Positions 44,890 through 56,650 of a stretch of DNA of 64,000 nucleotides are shown one piece after another. The stretch lies in contig JACJVS010000004.1 in assembly GCA_017655985.1 (NCBI GenBank), forward strand, positions 1,054,001 to 1,118,000. The letters run 5' to 3'. The notes beneath the pieces were generated by a model. It did no database searches. It was not told the DNA's origin and worked only from the letters and a program-made list of their open reading frames with translations. The first letter of the stretch is position 1. Every line of letters begins with the position of its first letter. Source of the DNA: Incumbomyces delicatus. Its lineage: Eukaryota; Ascomycota; Eurotiomycetes; Chaetothyriales; Trichomeriaceae. The position numbers were made by a program, and so were the translations under genes.

Positions 44890-46835
44890 GTCTACTACCA
44901 ACTCGGTGAGGTCGGTGTGGACCTGTAAGGCTGGGGGGTTTGTCCGAACGAGCTGCCGAAACTCTGAAGTTCAAGGCGGTCACTTGAACGAACCAGGGGG
45001 TGTGATTTAATGTGTCCAGTATCTAGTGCCTTGTTGAACCTCGATACCGTTGTCGCGGGGGAAGACAGATCGCGCTCGAACTCGGACAGCTGTCGAATGA
45101 TAAATCTTCACCCTGTCTGGGAGGTCCTCGACTGCAAGTCGCAGAGCAAGCGTTGAGACTAAGGGATCACATGCAGATAGTTCACGACAGCAGCAAGATG
45201 GTAGCAATTACCTTCATGCAATTACTTTGTTGAGTTTGCTGAAGTAGGCTTCCGCGAGGCGGGAAATGGCAGCTGGCCTATCCCGAGGATCACCCCACCT
45301 ACCTCGCCACCCCGCCTCACTTTGTCTCAGACACGTTTGTTGGCGGGCCAATCAGAAAATTCGTTGATATTTTCTTTAAACGAGTCTGAGAGCTCAATGC
45401 ACTTTTTGTGTAGTTATGGGGACGTGACGTGTCATTTGAATTAAGCATATAGTAATCGGCTGTTTTCGGGGTGTAAAGTCGTTAAAATTTAAAATTTTGA
45501 CTAGTCAGTCAATAAAAACTACCACAAAACGCCTTGAAATCTGCACAGAGTGGGCTATCAGAATTGTAGTTCATAACCTCGGTCCCATTAAGCCAGGAGC
45601 AAAGGTTTGCTATCACTACTGGACTATCTCGCTTCTCGTGGCGAGCAGGTTACATTTCATCGTCGGCCGCAGACCAGCGTGCCACAGTGCTCAAGAACAA
45701 TTACCCTGTGACACTCCCTCCAATGAATCATAACATCAAACTGGGTATTTTTACTAAAAGAACGTACGTTCGCATGGCTTCAACATTTGTGGGTGTCGGA
45801 GCTTGGTAAATCTATGGGAGAGCCCTGGAGATTACCGTAGCAGCTGTTCGGAGCTGGTTTTGTAATCTGATTTGAACATATCCAGTGACATGACAACGGC
45901 TCTTGCCCTTTCACGCCAGGAATCCAGTTGCGCAGAAGTGAGCTTGTTATTGAAACCCCATGGGAAGTTGCAGCATCCATGGATGTGGTACAAAGTTACT
46001 TCGTAAATACGGAGTAGTTTCGGTGAGGTGGGCCGCTAACAGTCACACTGCTGCAAGCTTTAATATTATTAGGCCGAGCTCCAGGGGCGCCGCGCCAACT
46101 CAAGTCCCTAAATGAGGGCGACGGCTTGGACTTCGGAACGCGGCTTCATCGGGGCCAACTGTGCTGTTCAATCGCTGCAATATGTCAATGTCTTCAATTT
46201 TTTCATCACAAGGCAGCTTTCGAGCACTTTGATGATTACAATGGCGACTTGAATGACTGTTACGAGCGGGGTTGGGACGCTGGGGAGAAAAGCACAGTCA
46301 CTATTGGGACTGTCTACGACAACCAGGTGGTGGGCGCCAGTGCCCCGTCCTTCATGTCAAAACAAATTTACCTAGCGTTCTGCGACTTTTTTCTGCGTTT
46401 CGCGCTTACAAACTGTGAGTTTGAATTTGAATCACTGGGCTCTGCTGGTCGTCATCGGTTTTGGGATTGTCATATCTTTTCCCAAGCGGGCGGGCGAGGT
46501 GCAACTTCCATTAACCGCTTTGGGTCACTGGAGAGCAAAACGCTTGCACCGCCTTGCCCGATTCGGCCCACCGCAGCTGGGATAGCGACCGTCCACTAAT
46601 CAATCCAATGCACTTTGCATCATGTCTGAAATGCATTGAGAGCATGAAAGTTGATATTAAATAGGCCTTCGGGATTCAGAAAATATCATAATCTCTAGTT
46701 GTGCTCATTATTGCGACATTCGCAACCTATTGTCCCCCCGAGTGTATTATCATCTGTTCAATGCTAGGAGGATCGTCAACGATTACTACCAACAACACAA
46801 GCCACACGACTGGCAATTCATCTATCTTGGGCGCT
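44890..46835. other. Gene-poor region, 1.9 kb
   Basis: The divergent interval between the NLR-like gene and rei1. No gene is supported. It contains an AT-rich patch with a self-complementary AAAATTTAAAATTTT near 45483-45498 and a TACGGAGTA motif at 46008-46016. An open plus frame at 46126-46599 has no recognisable features. Confidence 0.45.
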
Positions 46836-47981
46836 ATGTCGTCCCAAAAGGCGTTTCCATGCAATACGTGCAACCTTACTTTCGAAAACTCCCAGGCTCA
46901 ACGAACGCACATGCGAGAGCCGTGGCAGTAAGAATCAAGCGAGCAATACCCACTGAGAATGAATGGCTCACCAGCTGATAGTGTCTATAACCTAAAACGT
47001 CGAATAGCATCTTTGCCGCCAAATTCAGTAGATGCTTATGCCGAGAACGTGGCAACGAGTCTTGTTTCGAGAAACCAAGAATCACCGAACGCTGCGTCTT
47101 CCACAGCAGTGGTGAGGCCTGATGGGCCCATGAGGCCTTTTGCTGAGGAGAGATCCCCGGACGAGAGCGACGGCTTTGAAAATGTCGTCGGCGGACAAGT
47201 TCCGATCAACCGCTGTCTGTTTTGTACCAAGGATTTAGAAAGCCTGGAATCTAACCTTGAGCACATGTCCTCGGAGCATGGCCTTTACATTCCTGACATC
47301 GACCATCTCTCGAGTCTGGAGACAATTGTCGACTATCTTCGCACTGTTATTACCGAGTACAATGAATGCTTATACTGTGGAATGATCAAGCACTCTGCAG
47401 AAGGTATCCGGCGGCACATGCTTGATAAGGGTCATTGCATGATCAACTTGGAGCGTGAACCGGAGCTTCTCGAATTCTGGGAACTTTCCGATAGCGAGGG
47501 ACATGACACTGAGGATGAAGAAGAGGCGTTAAAGCCACGGGCTCAAAAGACTGGTTCGGCGGGACTTAGAGACTTGTCGGAAGGTGAATATACACTTCCT
47601 TCCGGGAAAGTTGTCGGATCTAAGAGCAAGGCTCGAGATGCCCGCCTTTTCGCTCGCCGAACTGCCGTGTTAGCGGCCAAAGAGAGTTCCAGCCGAATGG
47701 TTATTGAGCATCCAGTCGACAAGAATGGCATGACTTCTCCAGTGGATCCGGCTGAATCACCGATAAGCACGCAGGGAGGAACTCAGGACCGCACAGTCGC
47801 CGTACGAGATGCATTGGGCCTGGTTGGCGTCTCTGGGCAGCAAATGCGGAGTCTGGTCACGATTCAGAGAAAGATGCAAAGGCAGGAGGCGATCGTGCGA
47901 GCGTCGGCGGCCTGGGCCGGAGAGCTCGGCGGTGCTCATCAAAAGCACTACAAGGTTAAGATGAATTTGCGCGCTGGCTGA
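46836..47981 (+). CDS. rei1: Cytoplasmic 60S subunit biogenesis factor Rei1/Reh1
   Basis: Two exons, 46836-46927 and 46982-47981 (363 residues), 54-bp intron with a GTAAGA donor. The splice joins the first C2H2 finger (FPCNTCNLTFENSQAQRTHM) to the conserved REPWHVYNLKRRIASLPP. Further zinc-finger segments are CLFCTKDLESLESNLEHMSS and CLYCGMIKHSAEGIRRHMLD, with KGHCMI. The C-terminus has SRTAVLAAKESS-like, MRSLVTIQRKMQRQE and HYKVKMNLRAG blocks typical of Rei1/ZNF622. Rei1 helps release Arx1 and recycle Tif6 during late cytosolic 60S maturation. An in-frame ATG at 46761 would add 25 Thr/Asn-rich residues; the start at 46836 fits the family better. Confidence 0.92.
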
Positions 47982-48920
47982 ACCGTGTATATTTTTACAT
48001 TTCTGCGTTACGCTCTGCTGAACGTGGAGCAGCATGTGAGAGCTTCAAGGTGGGCAGCGTCGAAAGCTGTCGTGATGCCATATGAAGTGAAGTCAACCAG
48101 GTCGTTCACGGCGACGGGTGGCGTTCGCTCGATCCAATGAGAACATTGCCACTCTGCACACTCTTCTGTTCTCGCTGCCTGTCTTTAACTGAAACATAGT
48201 GTCAGCCGTTCGTAACCTGGGCGCTTCGGCCAATCTCGGTTTTGCAGGTGCCTGTCAAATTTTTTGGCTCATGCGTAATGCACATTACCTCGGACGTCTA
48301 TAGGTGCCTTTAGGGCTCGAACTCGAAGGCAGCAATTACAACAGCAATGTCTCCGCTTTGCGGTTATTGATTCAAAAGCGAGATGCAGGAGTATTCCTGT
48401 TGGATTTCGATATCCATCCGTGGGTTATGCGGTTGTCTCGGCGAGGGACGGTCCACACACAGTACGGACCTGGACTGCTAGGGGGTTTTGGTTGAGAGGA
48501 TCAAAGAATCACGCACAGAGTAGTTCAAGCTGTTCATCCACTTTTGTCGTCGGCTTCAAATATTGTGCATTGATGAGAGGATTGCTAAGAGGTCCACGGT
48601 TGTTACGACCAGTCTGGCGTTAGGCAGGGCATGCTGCGGACCAACCAAGCCCATTGGCCTCTGGTACTTTAGGCTGATTACGGAGTATTACCAGTAACTG
48701 GGAGCGCCGCTAGAGTGGAAAGCCGCACCGTCACGTCATCAGCGTAATAATACGAAGTCATAAGACGAAGCAATTGGTGGGTACCTGGGTGGGTACGTAC
48801 TGTAAGTGGGCAGGTGGGCTGCACTCTGCACACTGCACTGTACCGGTCCAAGGCTTCGGTCCTTCCTCGACGTTGACTCTGTGTTTCGAGGCCTTGTTGA
48901 GAGTCTGTCCTTCAACAACG
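47982..48920. other. Intergenic, no gene seen
   Basis: About 940 bp between rei1 and the GGA gene. A TACGGAGTA motif lies at 48679-48687. Short frames have no features. Confidence 0.5.
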
Positions 48921-51194
48921 ATGGAAGCGACTTCAGCTCGCATGGCGGTTCGCCATCATTTTGAGGGATTCCCCCCTCCGCGAACCCAGCTGCAGCGCTT
49001 TATCTGTAGGTCTCGTCGGTTCCTCTACTCTTTCGTCATGTTGGATTCGTGGATGGATGGACAGATGGACGAATGAATGAAAAATGCTCACTGATCACTC
49101 CCAGACAATGCCTGCGACCCCATGTCCAATCTCGAACCCAACCTAGCACTGAATCTGGAGATTGTCGACCTGATCAACCAGCGAAAGGGCAATGCGCCTC
49201 GCGAAGCCGCCGTCCAGATCGTGCAGCTGATCAACCACCGCAATCCCAATGTTTCCCTCCTGGCGCTGGGCCTCCTCGACAACTGTGTCAAGAACTGCGG
49301 CTATCCCTTCCACCTGCAGATAAGTACCAAGGAGTTCCTCAATGAGCTGGTGCGTCGATTTCCCGAACGCCCTCCGCTCCGTCCCTCCCGAGTGCAGAAC
49401 AAGATCTTGGAAGCCATCGAAGAATGGAGGGCAACCATCTGCGAGACGTCCCGGTACAAGGAAGACCTGGGCTTCATCAGAGACATGCACCGCCTGCTGC
49501 TGTACAAGGGCTATCTCTTCCCCGAGGTCCGTCGCGATGACGCCGCCGTGCTCAACCCCAGCGACAACCTCAAGTCGGCCGACGAAATGGAAGAGGAAGA
49601 ACGAGCCGCTCAATCGGCCAAACTGCAAGAGCTGATCCGAAGGGGCACACCGCATGATTTACAAGAGGCCAACCGATTGATGAAGGTCATGGCCGGCTAC
49701 GATACTCGCAACAAGACCGACTACAGAGCCAAAGCCGCCGAGGAGGTATCCAAGGTCCAGCAAAAAGCAAGGATCCTGGAAGAAATGCTGCAAGGCGTTC
49801 AAGAAGGGGACAAGGTCGAAGAAGGCGATGTATTCGAGGTCAGTCGCTCCATTCCTACCACCTACTTTCTTCCCTTGCCTACTTCTCTCACCCTCTTTGG
49901 CTCTCTACATACTAACACCAAGCAGGAACTTGCCAATGCCTTGCAGAGTGCCCATCCCAAGATTCAGAAGATGTGCGAAGAAGAGTCCGACGATGCCGAA
50001 GCCGTGGCAAAGCTCCTCGAGATCAACGACAGCATACACAGAACCGTCGAGCGATACAAGCTGATGAAGGCTGGAAATGTGACTGCGGCCAACAACATCC
50101 CCAAGGGGACCCTAGGCACCACTACCGGTGTCGGCAGAAATGCCGCCAACGAGCTCTCCCTGATCGACTTTGATCCGGACCCGGAACCTGCGCCTCGAAC
50201 AGCGCCTCGACCAGCACCCCCAGCCCAATCGGCCCCGAACGGCTCCTTACTGGAAGATGCAGTGGCCGCCCCGGTCGCCTCGCAAAAGACTACCATTGAA
50301 GATGATCTCCTCGGTCTGTCCATGGGAACGGCTCCAACCGGAGGCATCTCCCTTGGCGGCTCGACCTTGTCTGATTTGTTCAATACATCACCCCCAGCAG
50401 CTTCTTCACAGCCCTTTCAATCTTCCCAATCGTCAGCTTTCCCCCATCATGCAGCGCCAACACCGGCTTCCGCGACTGCACCGTTTTCGGCTCCCAGTCC
50501 GCAGCCGGCACAGGCAGCAAAACCAAATTACGACGCCTTTGCTTCTTTATCCAGCGCTTTGCCACGATCGAAACCGGCTACCCCAACTCCAGGCCAGCAA
50601 AGACCGTCGCAGCCTCCTGCCGCAGCTGCCGACCCCTTTGCAGCTCTGGTCTCTTCTGGTTCCAGGCCCTCCACACCTTCGCTGCAGCAGAAGGCAGCGA
50701 GGCCTGCCTCGGCCTCCTTTCCACCTTCGGGGCCCTCCCATACCCCCGCATCAGCTCCATCGGGAGACGATGATTGGGACTTTGTCTCGTCGCCTCCGGC
50801 TCAAGAACCAGCATTGCCGCAGAAGAGCACAGTGACCGCACTGGACCACGGGAAGCTCAAAATCACGTTTGAATCCATGCGACAGGCTCATCAAGGCTCG
50901 TTGGCTGCATCTCCCATCTTCGTCAAAACTTCCTTTACCAATCAAACTAGCACTCCAATGAGTGGACTGCACTTTCAAGTTGCAGTAGAGAAGGCTTATT
51001 CGCTGCAGCTGCAGCCACAATCGGGGAAGGCTCTGGCCCCGTATCAGCAGAACGCAGTGACTCAGAACATGCTGGTGAGTAATGTACCACCAGGAAAAGG
51101 ATCCGCGGTCAAGATCCGTTTCAAAGCGTCTTACACTGTGGATGGTGCTTCGCACGAAGAACAAGGCATGGTAACGAGCTTAGGTCTTGCTTAA
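48921..51194 (+). CDS. gga: GGA clathrin adaptor (VHS-GAT-GAE)
   Basis: Three exons: 48921-49005, 49105-49838 and 49926-51194 (695 residues). The first intron (99 bp) joins TQLQRFI to YNACDPMSNLEPNLALNLEI, restoring the VHS domain (about residues 22-165; PREAAVQIVQLINHRNPNVS, NCGYPFHLQISTKEFLNELV). The GAT domain follows (about 185-330), spanning the second intron (87 bp, in frame, no stop). A Pro/Ser/Ala-rich hinge contains DLLGLS and LIDFD, clathrin-box-like signals. The GAE ear is at about 575-695 (LKITFESMRQAHQGSLAASP, GSAVKIRFKASYTVDG). GGAs sort cargo from the trans-Golgi network to endosomes with Arf and clathrin. An in-frame ATG seven codons downstream is an alternative start. Confidence 0.94.
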
Positions 51195-53545
51195 TCGTGC
51201 CTTGCTTGCTCACGTTCAGTCTCCTCTGGCCTGCGAAACCTATTTTGGCCGTTCGGAACTATGTCCCTCGGTCAAGGTAGGAAATTGCCACTAACCAGTT
51301 CATGAGATTTTGCTTGCGAGCTCAATCAAGCGACTGTCAAACCAGACACATTGCTGCTCGCTCTCTTCTCTCAGAGCTGGACTCACTGCACGCCAAGACG
51401 AATGAATGGCACTAGATGGACTACGGCCCGACCCTCCAACCAAGCCTGCAGGGCTCAAAGGTCGACCAAATTGGAGAAGCAGCCACCCGAGTAACAGCCC
51501 AAGACTTGTCTGTCAGGCCATTGGCTGCAACTCCACTTTAATCATACTCTATCAGAGCAGGTCGGTAGGCTTGTTGACAAATGATGATTGTTGGATGAAC
51601 GCAGTCTGCCACATCCCACTTCCAGAGCCTCGGCATTCGGTCCAAGGGTGTAAGTACCGAGGATGGTAGTTGTCCGGGTCGAACGTCCTTGGTTCTGCAA
51701 CTGCGGCACTTCGGAAACGCGGAAAAACGAAAGCTTGACCTGAGGATAGTCATAATTAACACACAGAGGCGATGGACAAGAGACATCTGAAGGAATCTTG
51801 CTTGTGATTGGCTATTGCACATGACCGATCAAGACAACGCGCGGTTGACTCTAGTTACAAGCATCTCTAGGTGTTAGCAGGGTCGTTGCTTATCGATGCA
51901 AGTACCGAACTTCTGGCGACGCCACCGGAGGAAGATTGACGTGCCCTGAGCTCAACTTGGATGTCCCCTCAGTCTGCAAAATGCAATGTAGACTACCATA
52001 TTCCAAAGAACCAAAGGTCAGTTACTAAGTCTGCCTCCAAGCGGCGTGTCAGTGCAAGCGTAGGTGGTATTTTTATTTATCTGGGCTTTCAAGCACCGTT
52101 GCCATGGCAGACGATCGTACACTGTAAGCAATCCCATATGATGAGCACTTGGACAGGATTATGAGGATACCAATGTCCACTTGGTGAATATATCCATCCT
52201 CATAAACGAGACATTCGCTCCGCATGAGCGAGGTTGTCCAAGCAACTTCTAAGCTGAGCTCCAAGCTGACGTACCTGATCTGGAGTGACCGTCAACGCTG
52301 TGAAGATTGAGCGGACCAAAAAGCAATTTGGTCGTCGGCAGGAGTTAAGGTTTAGTTGCAGATTGGCGAGAACGGCCCGATCGGCAAACCTTCTTGACCA
52401 TGTCAAATCTCGGAGGTTATTTCGTGCCTCATCCAACTCACTTTCGTCGCGGATAACGTTTATTTGGGGGTAAATGGGTCAGTAACCTAAAAATCACATC
52501 AATCGGATTTTTTTGGATTTTCTCCCGGGTGACCCATTTACCCCTACTGACCCATTAAGCCCAAGTCGACGTTAGCATCATGCCATCCAACACCCCTCAC
52601 TGACCCAAACCTCCTCTGTTGCGTGGTTTTTGCCGAGCAACAAAGCATCCCAAATTGTTCCAGTGCAGCACTGGCAATTGGACCATGCATATTCGGCACG
52701 ATGGACGATCACAAAGGTAGGATCTACATTTGGGTGCGCCTGTACGGTCTCCCTGGGCAAAGCGCAAGCACCGCCTCGACTGACGTAAAGTTGACCTTCT
52801 TCTATGCTTCCAACATTGACCTCCCGTGGGTAGAGCCGTACGGATTCCCTGGGCAATCAGTACAAGGTCGAGGTACAGTACGTGATCGAGGTACACAATA
52901 CAAGGTCGAGGCGAATTGACCTATTTCCATGCCTACCATATGGTTTTACCACGGGCAGAGGTGCTGCTGCAATATTGTGGCCGTGATTGCCAAACATGCA
53001 CATGCGCGGCTCGATCGCGATCGTACCGCTTTACTCGCCACATTCTGCGTCAGTCAATTCACAATAACAACCCTCACTGACGCCTGACAAGGCTTGCGTT
53101 GCCCTTGTCTCTGCCTCCTCCATTGTACACGCGGCGTGAAGTTAACTTTGCAATGGCGCTTCCGACCTCACGACGAAAGGTTCGTCAAAGATTTTGTCCA
53201 CGACCCAGATGTGGGATTCCGGGATTTTGCTCGACAAGTGTGTCATAGACCACTGGGCCAGGTGCGATGAAGCTTTATGTTTCCCTCGACATCGAAAGTG
53301 CACTCATATTAATATCTGCTATCGTCCACGTGAATGAATCGCTACATTCACCCGTCCTCTACATCCTGGACATTGAAACTCTTGATTGCCTCACAGCACT
53401 CACTCTTCTCACTCTCTCAAGTCCCTTGAACCTAATTCTTCTCTTTGCCCTTCCCATCTGACCTCTTCTACAGCCGTGACTTGCGCACAGTGATTCATAA
53501 TCCACAATCTCAAATATTCGGGAGTTCTCCTACTGATAAGTATAA
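51195..53545. other. Gene-poor region, 2.35 kb
   Basis: No gene is supported. It contains an inverted repeat at 52467-52556 and short direct repeats (ACAAGGTCGAGG copies near 52861-52915). A plus frame at 52623-52919 has only these repeats to explain it. Confidence 0.45.
52467..52556. repeat. Inverted repeat with 15-bp perfect arms plus a partial third arm
   Basis: GGGGTAAATGGGTCA (52467-52481) is mirrored exactly by TGACCCATTTACCCC (52530-52544). The next 12 bases, TACTGACCCATT (52545-52556), are the complement of AATGGGTCAGTA that spans the end of the first arm. The 48-bp loop is AT-rich. No flanking gene uses it. Confidence 0.75.
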
Positions 53546-55122
53546 GTGATTGAAACTTGGCACTCGCTCATTCGCCTGCTGGCGTTGGGACTCCTAACCT
53601 CACAGGTAGCGGCACATGGATACGTCCAGGGTATTGTCGCAGATGGTATGTTCTACCAAGTTTCCAGTGAGCTAGCTCGCCACCAATGGTCGCAGGATGG
53701 TACGATGAGAACGACTCTAACAGGCCCGTCACCGACTACACGTCCCCGGATATTATCTACCACATCAATGCACGTCCAGGGCAGACCCCCGTCACAGTCG
53801 CAGCAGGCGGCTCAGTTGAATTGCAATGGACCACTTGGCCCACGGCTCATCCAGGCCCCGTACTTCATACCTGGCAAACTGCAACGGAGAGTGCGAGAAT
53901 GTGGACAAAACCAACCTGTTGTTCAACAAGATCGATGAGACGGGTCTGGTGCAGGACACTTCCGTCCCTGGTACCTGGGCTGTCAGTGAACTGATCGCGA
54001 AGAACAACAGCTGGACTTTGACCATTCCCTCCTTTGTTGCGCCAGGAAATTATGTCTTGCGGCACGAGATCATCGCTCTTCAAGACGCGGTCAACGGGGG
54101 TGGTGCTCAGAATTATCCGCAGTGTGTCAACCTCAAGGTAACTGGATCGGGCACGGACAGTCTGCAGACGGGCATGAAGGCGACAGAGATGTATACGAGT
54201 CAGGATCCGGGTATCTTCATTAATATCTATCAGCCTTTGAGCAGCTACACCATCCCAGGACCGCCGCTGTATAGCAGTGCGTCTGTGGGTGGTGCACCTG
54301 CTCTAGGGCCATCCAACACGACTCCTGAAGATACATCTTTGCCCCTTGCCAATGCCACGACCGCAGATCCCTTGGTGGCCGGTACCAATGCTACCTGCTG
54401 ATACTTCGGTACCATACGCCAATGCCACGACCGTAGATACGGTGCTGCCCGGTGCAAGTACCCCGACGGTAGATAAAACCATGCCGAACGCGAATGCCTC
54501 GCCTGCAGATACTCCAGTCCCTTATGCCAACGCTACGACTGTGGATGCAGTTCTCCCGTCCGCAGATTCCTCCACTGTAGATCCAACTATTCTGAACGGA
54601 AATGCTTCGTCAGCGGATCCAGCTATGCCCTACGCAAATTAGACCACGGTGCTCGGCTTCTCTTTCCAAAATAGCACCATTGAGTCTGCCCTCGACACGA
54701 CTGCCACCGGTGGCTCCACTCTCGCAATGACGAACGACGACACGCTCCAAGTTGCCAGTTTCCTCCCCCTAGCTCCAACCACCTTCGTGACCCGCACTTC
54801 CTCTTAAAGTACCACCTGGGCGATCCTTGGACCAACAATTGGACTGATACCTGGACTAGCAGCTGGACAGACACCTGGACCAGACGCTTTGCAGCTGCAG
54901 CAGCAACACCGACTACGACCTCAGCCTGGACATGGACCACCACATCCTCGACAACCACACCTCTAGCCTTTGCCCGCTCCCTCACCACCACCACATCTCC
55001 TAGCAGCAGCTTTGCAGCAGCCGAATCCACCGCTGCAGCTACAGTCGAAGCTTCCTACATCGGCCCTGACTCCATCTCCACACAGCCAACCGGCCGGGAG
55101 TATATCCGAGCCTCAGCCTAGA
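53546..55122 (+). pseudogene. AA9 lytic polysaccharide monooxygenase pseudogene
   Basis: The remnant starts like an AA9 precursor: a hydrophobic signal (LIRLLALGLLTSQVAA) then HGYVQGIVADG with the N-terminal copper His. It goes on with YTSPDIIYHINARPGQ, VELQWTTWPTAHPGPVL, YLANCNGECENVDKTNLLF, PGTWAVSELIAKNNSWTLTI, YVLRHEIIALQDAV and AQNYPQCVNLKVTGSG. Lesions are: no ATG (GTG at 53546 with a stop just upstream); loss of the segment normally between VADG and VAGW, even after a plausible 50-bp intron; a one-base deletion near 53866; a frameshift near 54393 in a Thr/Asn-rich repeat tail; and stops at 54640-54642 and about 54805-54807, after which a WTDTWTSSW tail continues in another frame. Intact AA9 enzymes oxidatively cleave cellulose with copper. 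Here the ligand residues persist but the frame does not. Confidence 0.8.
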
Positions 55123-56287
55123 CCGTGACCACAACGTCGACAGCAACGTCGGCTAAACACCAACGGCGGAACCATTACCGTCAACGTGGAGACCTCGGTC
55201 GAGATCACCGCATTGAACGCTAGGAACCGCCGGCGGATGTTTAATCGCGAGAGGAGAGAGCGCAACACAAACACGAGAGCGACGGGAGCGGCGAGAGCGA
55301 GCATGGGACGGTCAGTCCTGGAGGGAATGGAATGCTGAAACTGCCAAAGTTGGCGTGCATGGACTTTTGCCGCAACGAGCCGCATCGAGCCGAACTGAAC
55401 TGAGCCGAGCCGAACTGCGCTGCGCTGCGCTGAAACCCCATCTCCGTTCTATGGCACCCCGTCTTATCTCAATCAGGGCAACTGTCTGGTCTTCAGGTAT
55501 TTGATCCTGAATCGACTTGAATTGCCTTGACTTGATATGATTTGCTTCGGTGACGGTCGAGTGCGTGAGTGAGTGAAAGAGCAAAGAAGTATAGCTACGC
55601 CCAGCGAAGGTTAGTGAAGTGAAGTGGGGTGCGATGATGCAAGGTCTGGCAAAGCAGCCAGCCAGCTTTTTTGTTTGCTTGCTTGCTTGTTGACTTGCTT
55701 TAAGCAAGGCAGTTTTGAACATTCCGACATTCCCCACTGGCTCAGATCATCTGAAAACCGACTCACTGCATCTCTTTTCTCCCTTTTCCTCGTGTTTACT
55801 GTTATATGGCGAATGGATCTTCGATACCCCCCTCTCTGTGTCTTTTGGCGTTTTTTCCTGGACCGGTAGGCGTTGTGGTTGCGGACTATGTATGGGGCTC
55901 ACGGGTTACGCTTTTACGGGTTACGGTCACGGGTTCGAGTTTTTGAGCTATAGATGTGGCTCGCTCTGTCTAGACTCTGGAGACGAAAGGGACGAACGAC
56001 GACGACGATACTGATAATAACAACGACGGTGGTGGTGGTGGTTCAACGACAATATGGTGTAAGAGGGGAAGAGAAAAAAGAAAGAGAAAGAGGCCTGGAT
56101 CGGGGCCCTGTTTATCCTCTAAGCCCATCCATCGTTCATCGTTCATTGTCCCATCACCCCATCGTCCCACCGGCCGGTCGACCGTCTTGCGCGTTTCTCA
56201 AATAGTGAGTAGCGTGTACACGATAATCTTGAATTCTCCTTCGATTGCTTTTCTTTGGCCCGGCCCCTGGACTCGCATTTCGTCTCA

Positions 56288-56341
56288 TTCATTCATACAT
56301 ACTTTACATACTTTACGTACGTACGTACGTACATACGTACA
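56288..56341. repeat. CATA/TACG tetranucleotide tract
   Basis: ATTCATACATACTTTACATA merges into four GTAC/ACGT units and a final ACATACGTAC; the core is self-complementary. Confidence 0.75.
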
Positions 56342-56605
56342 AGCTTTCTATGTCTTACATGCCTTCGCCTGATGGGCTTTTATCTTCGTGCTTCTGGTTC
56401 ACTCAACATTGGGGGCCGCAGCTAAACAGAGGTGGAACCACAGAAAAAGGAAGGAAATATAGCGGCATTATTTCGCTCCCGCTCCCCACTCCCGCTCGCG
56501 TCATCGTCTAGGACCCGGGTGCTCGCTCGCTAGATTGTAGCCAGGATCTTAATTTGCTTTAGGTTGTGAAGACTCTCAAGAGAGGGGATGGAGAGATGTT
56601 GCGTT

Positions 56606-56650
56606 GCCCTTTTTGCCCTTTTTGCCCTTTTTGCCCTTTTTGCCCTTCCC
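56606..56650. repeat. 9-bp minisatellite GCCCTTTTT x5
   Basis: Four perfect units and a fifth ending in TTCCC follow each other without spacer. Confidence 0.85.

Noticed and set aside
46126..46599. 157-codon plus frame
   Set aside because: No domain, signal peptide or splice partner, and composition like surrounding intergenic DNA.
52623..52919. 98-codon plus frame with YGLPGQS/YGFPGQS repeats
   Set aside because: The similarity is due to short direct repeats in the DNA; no homologous family recognised.
55312..55737. 141-codon minus frame
   Set aside because: Overlaps tandem CTGCG/GAGCCGAACTG repeats and has no recognisable feature.
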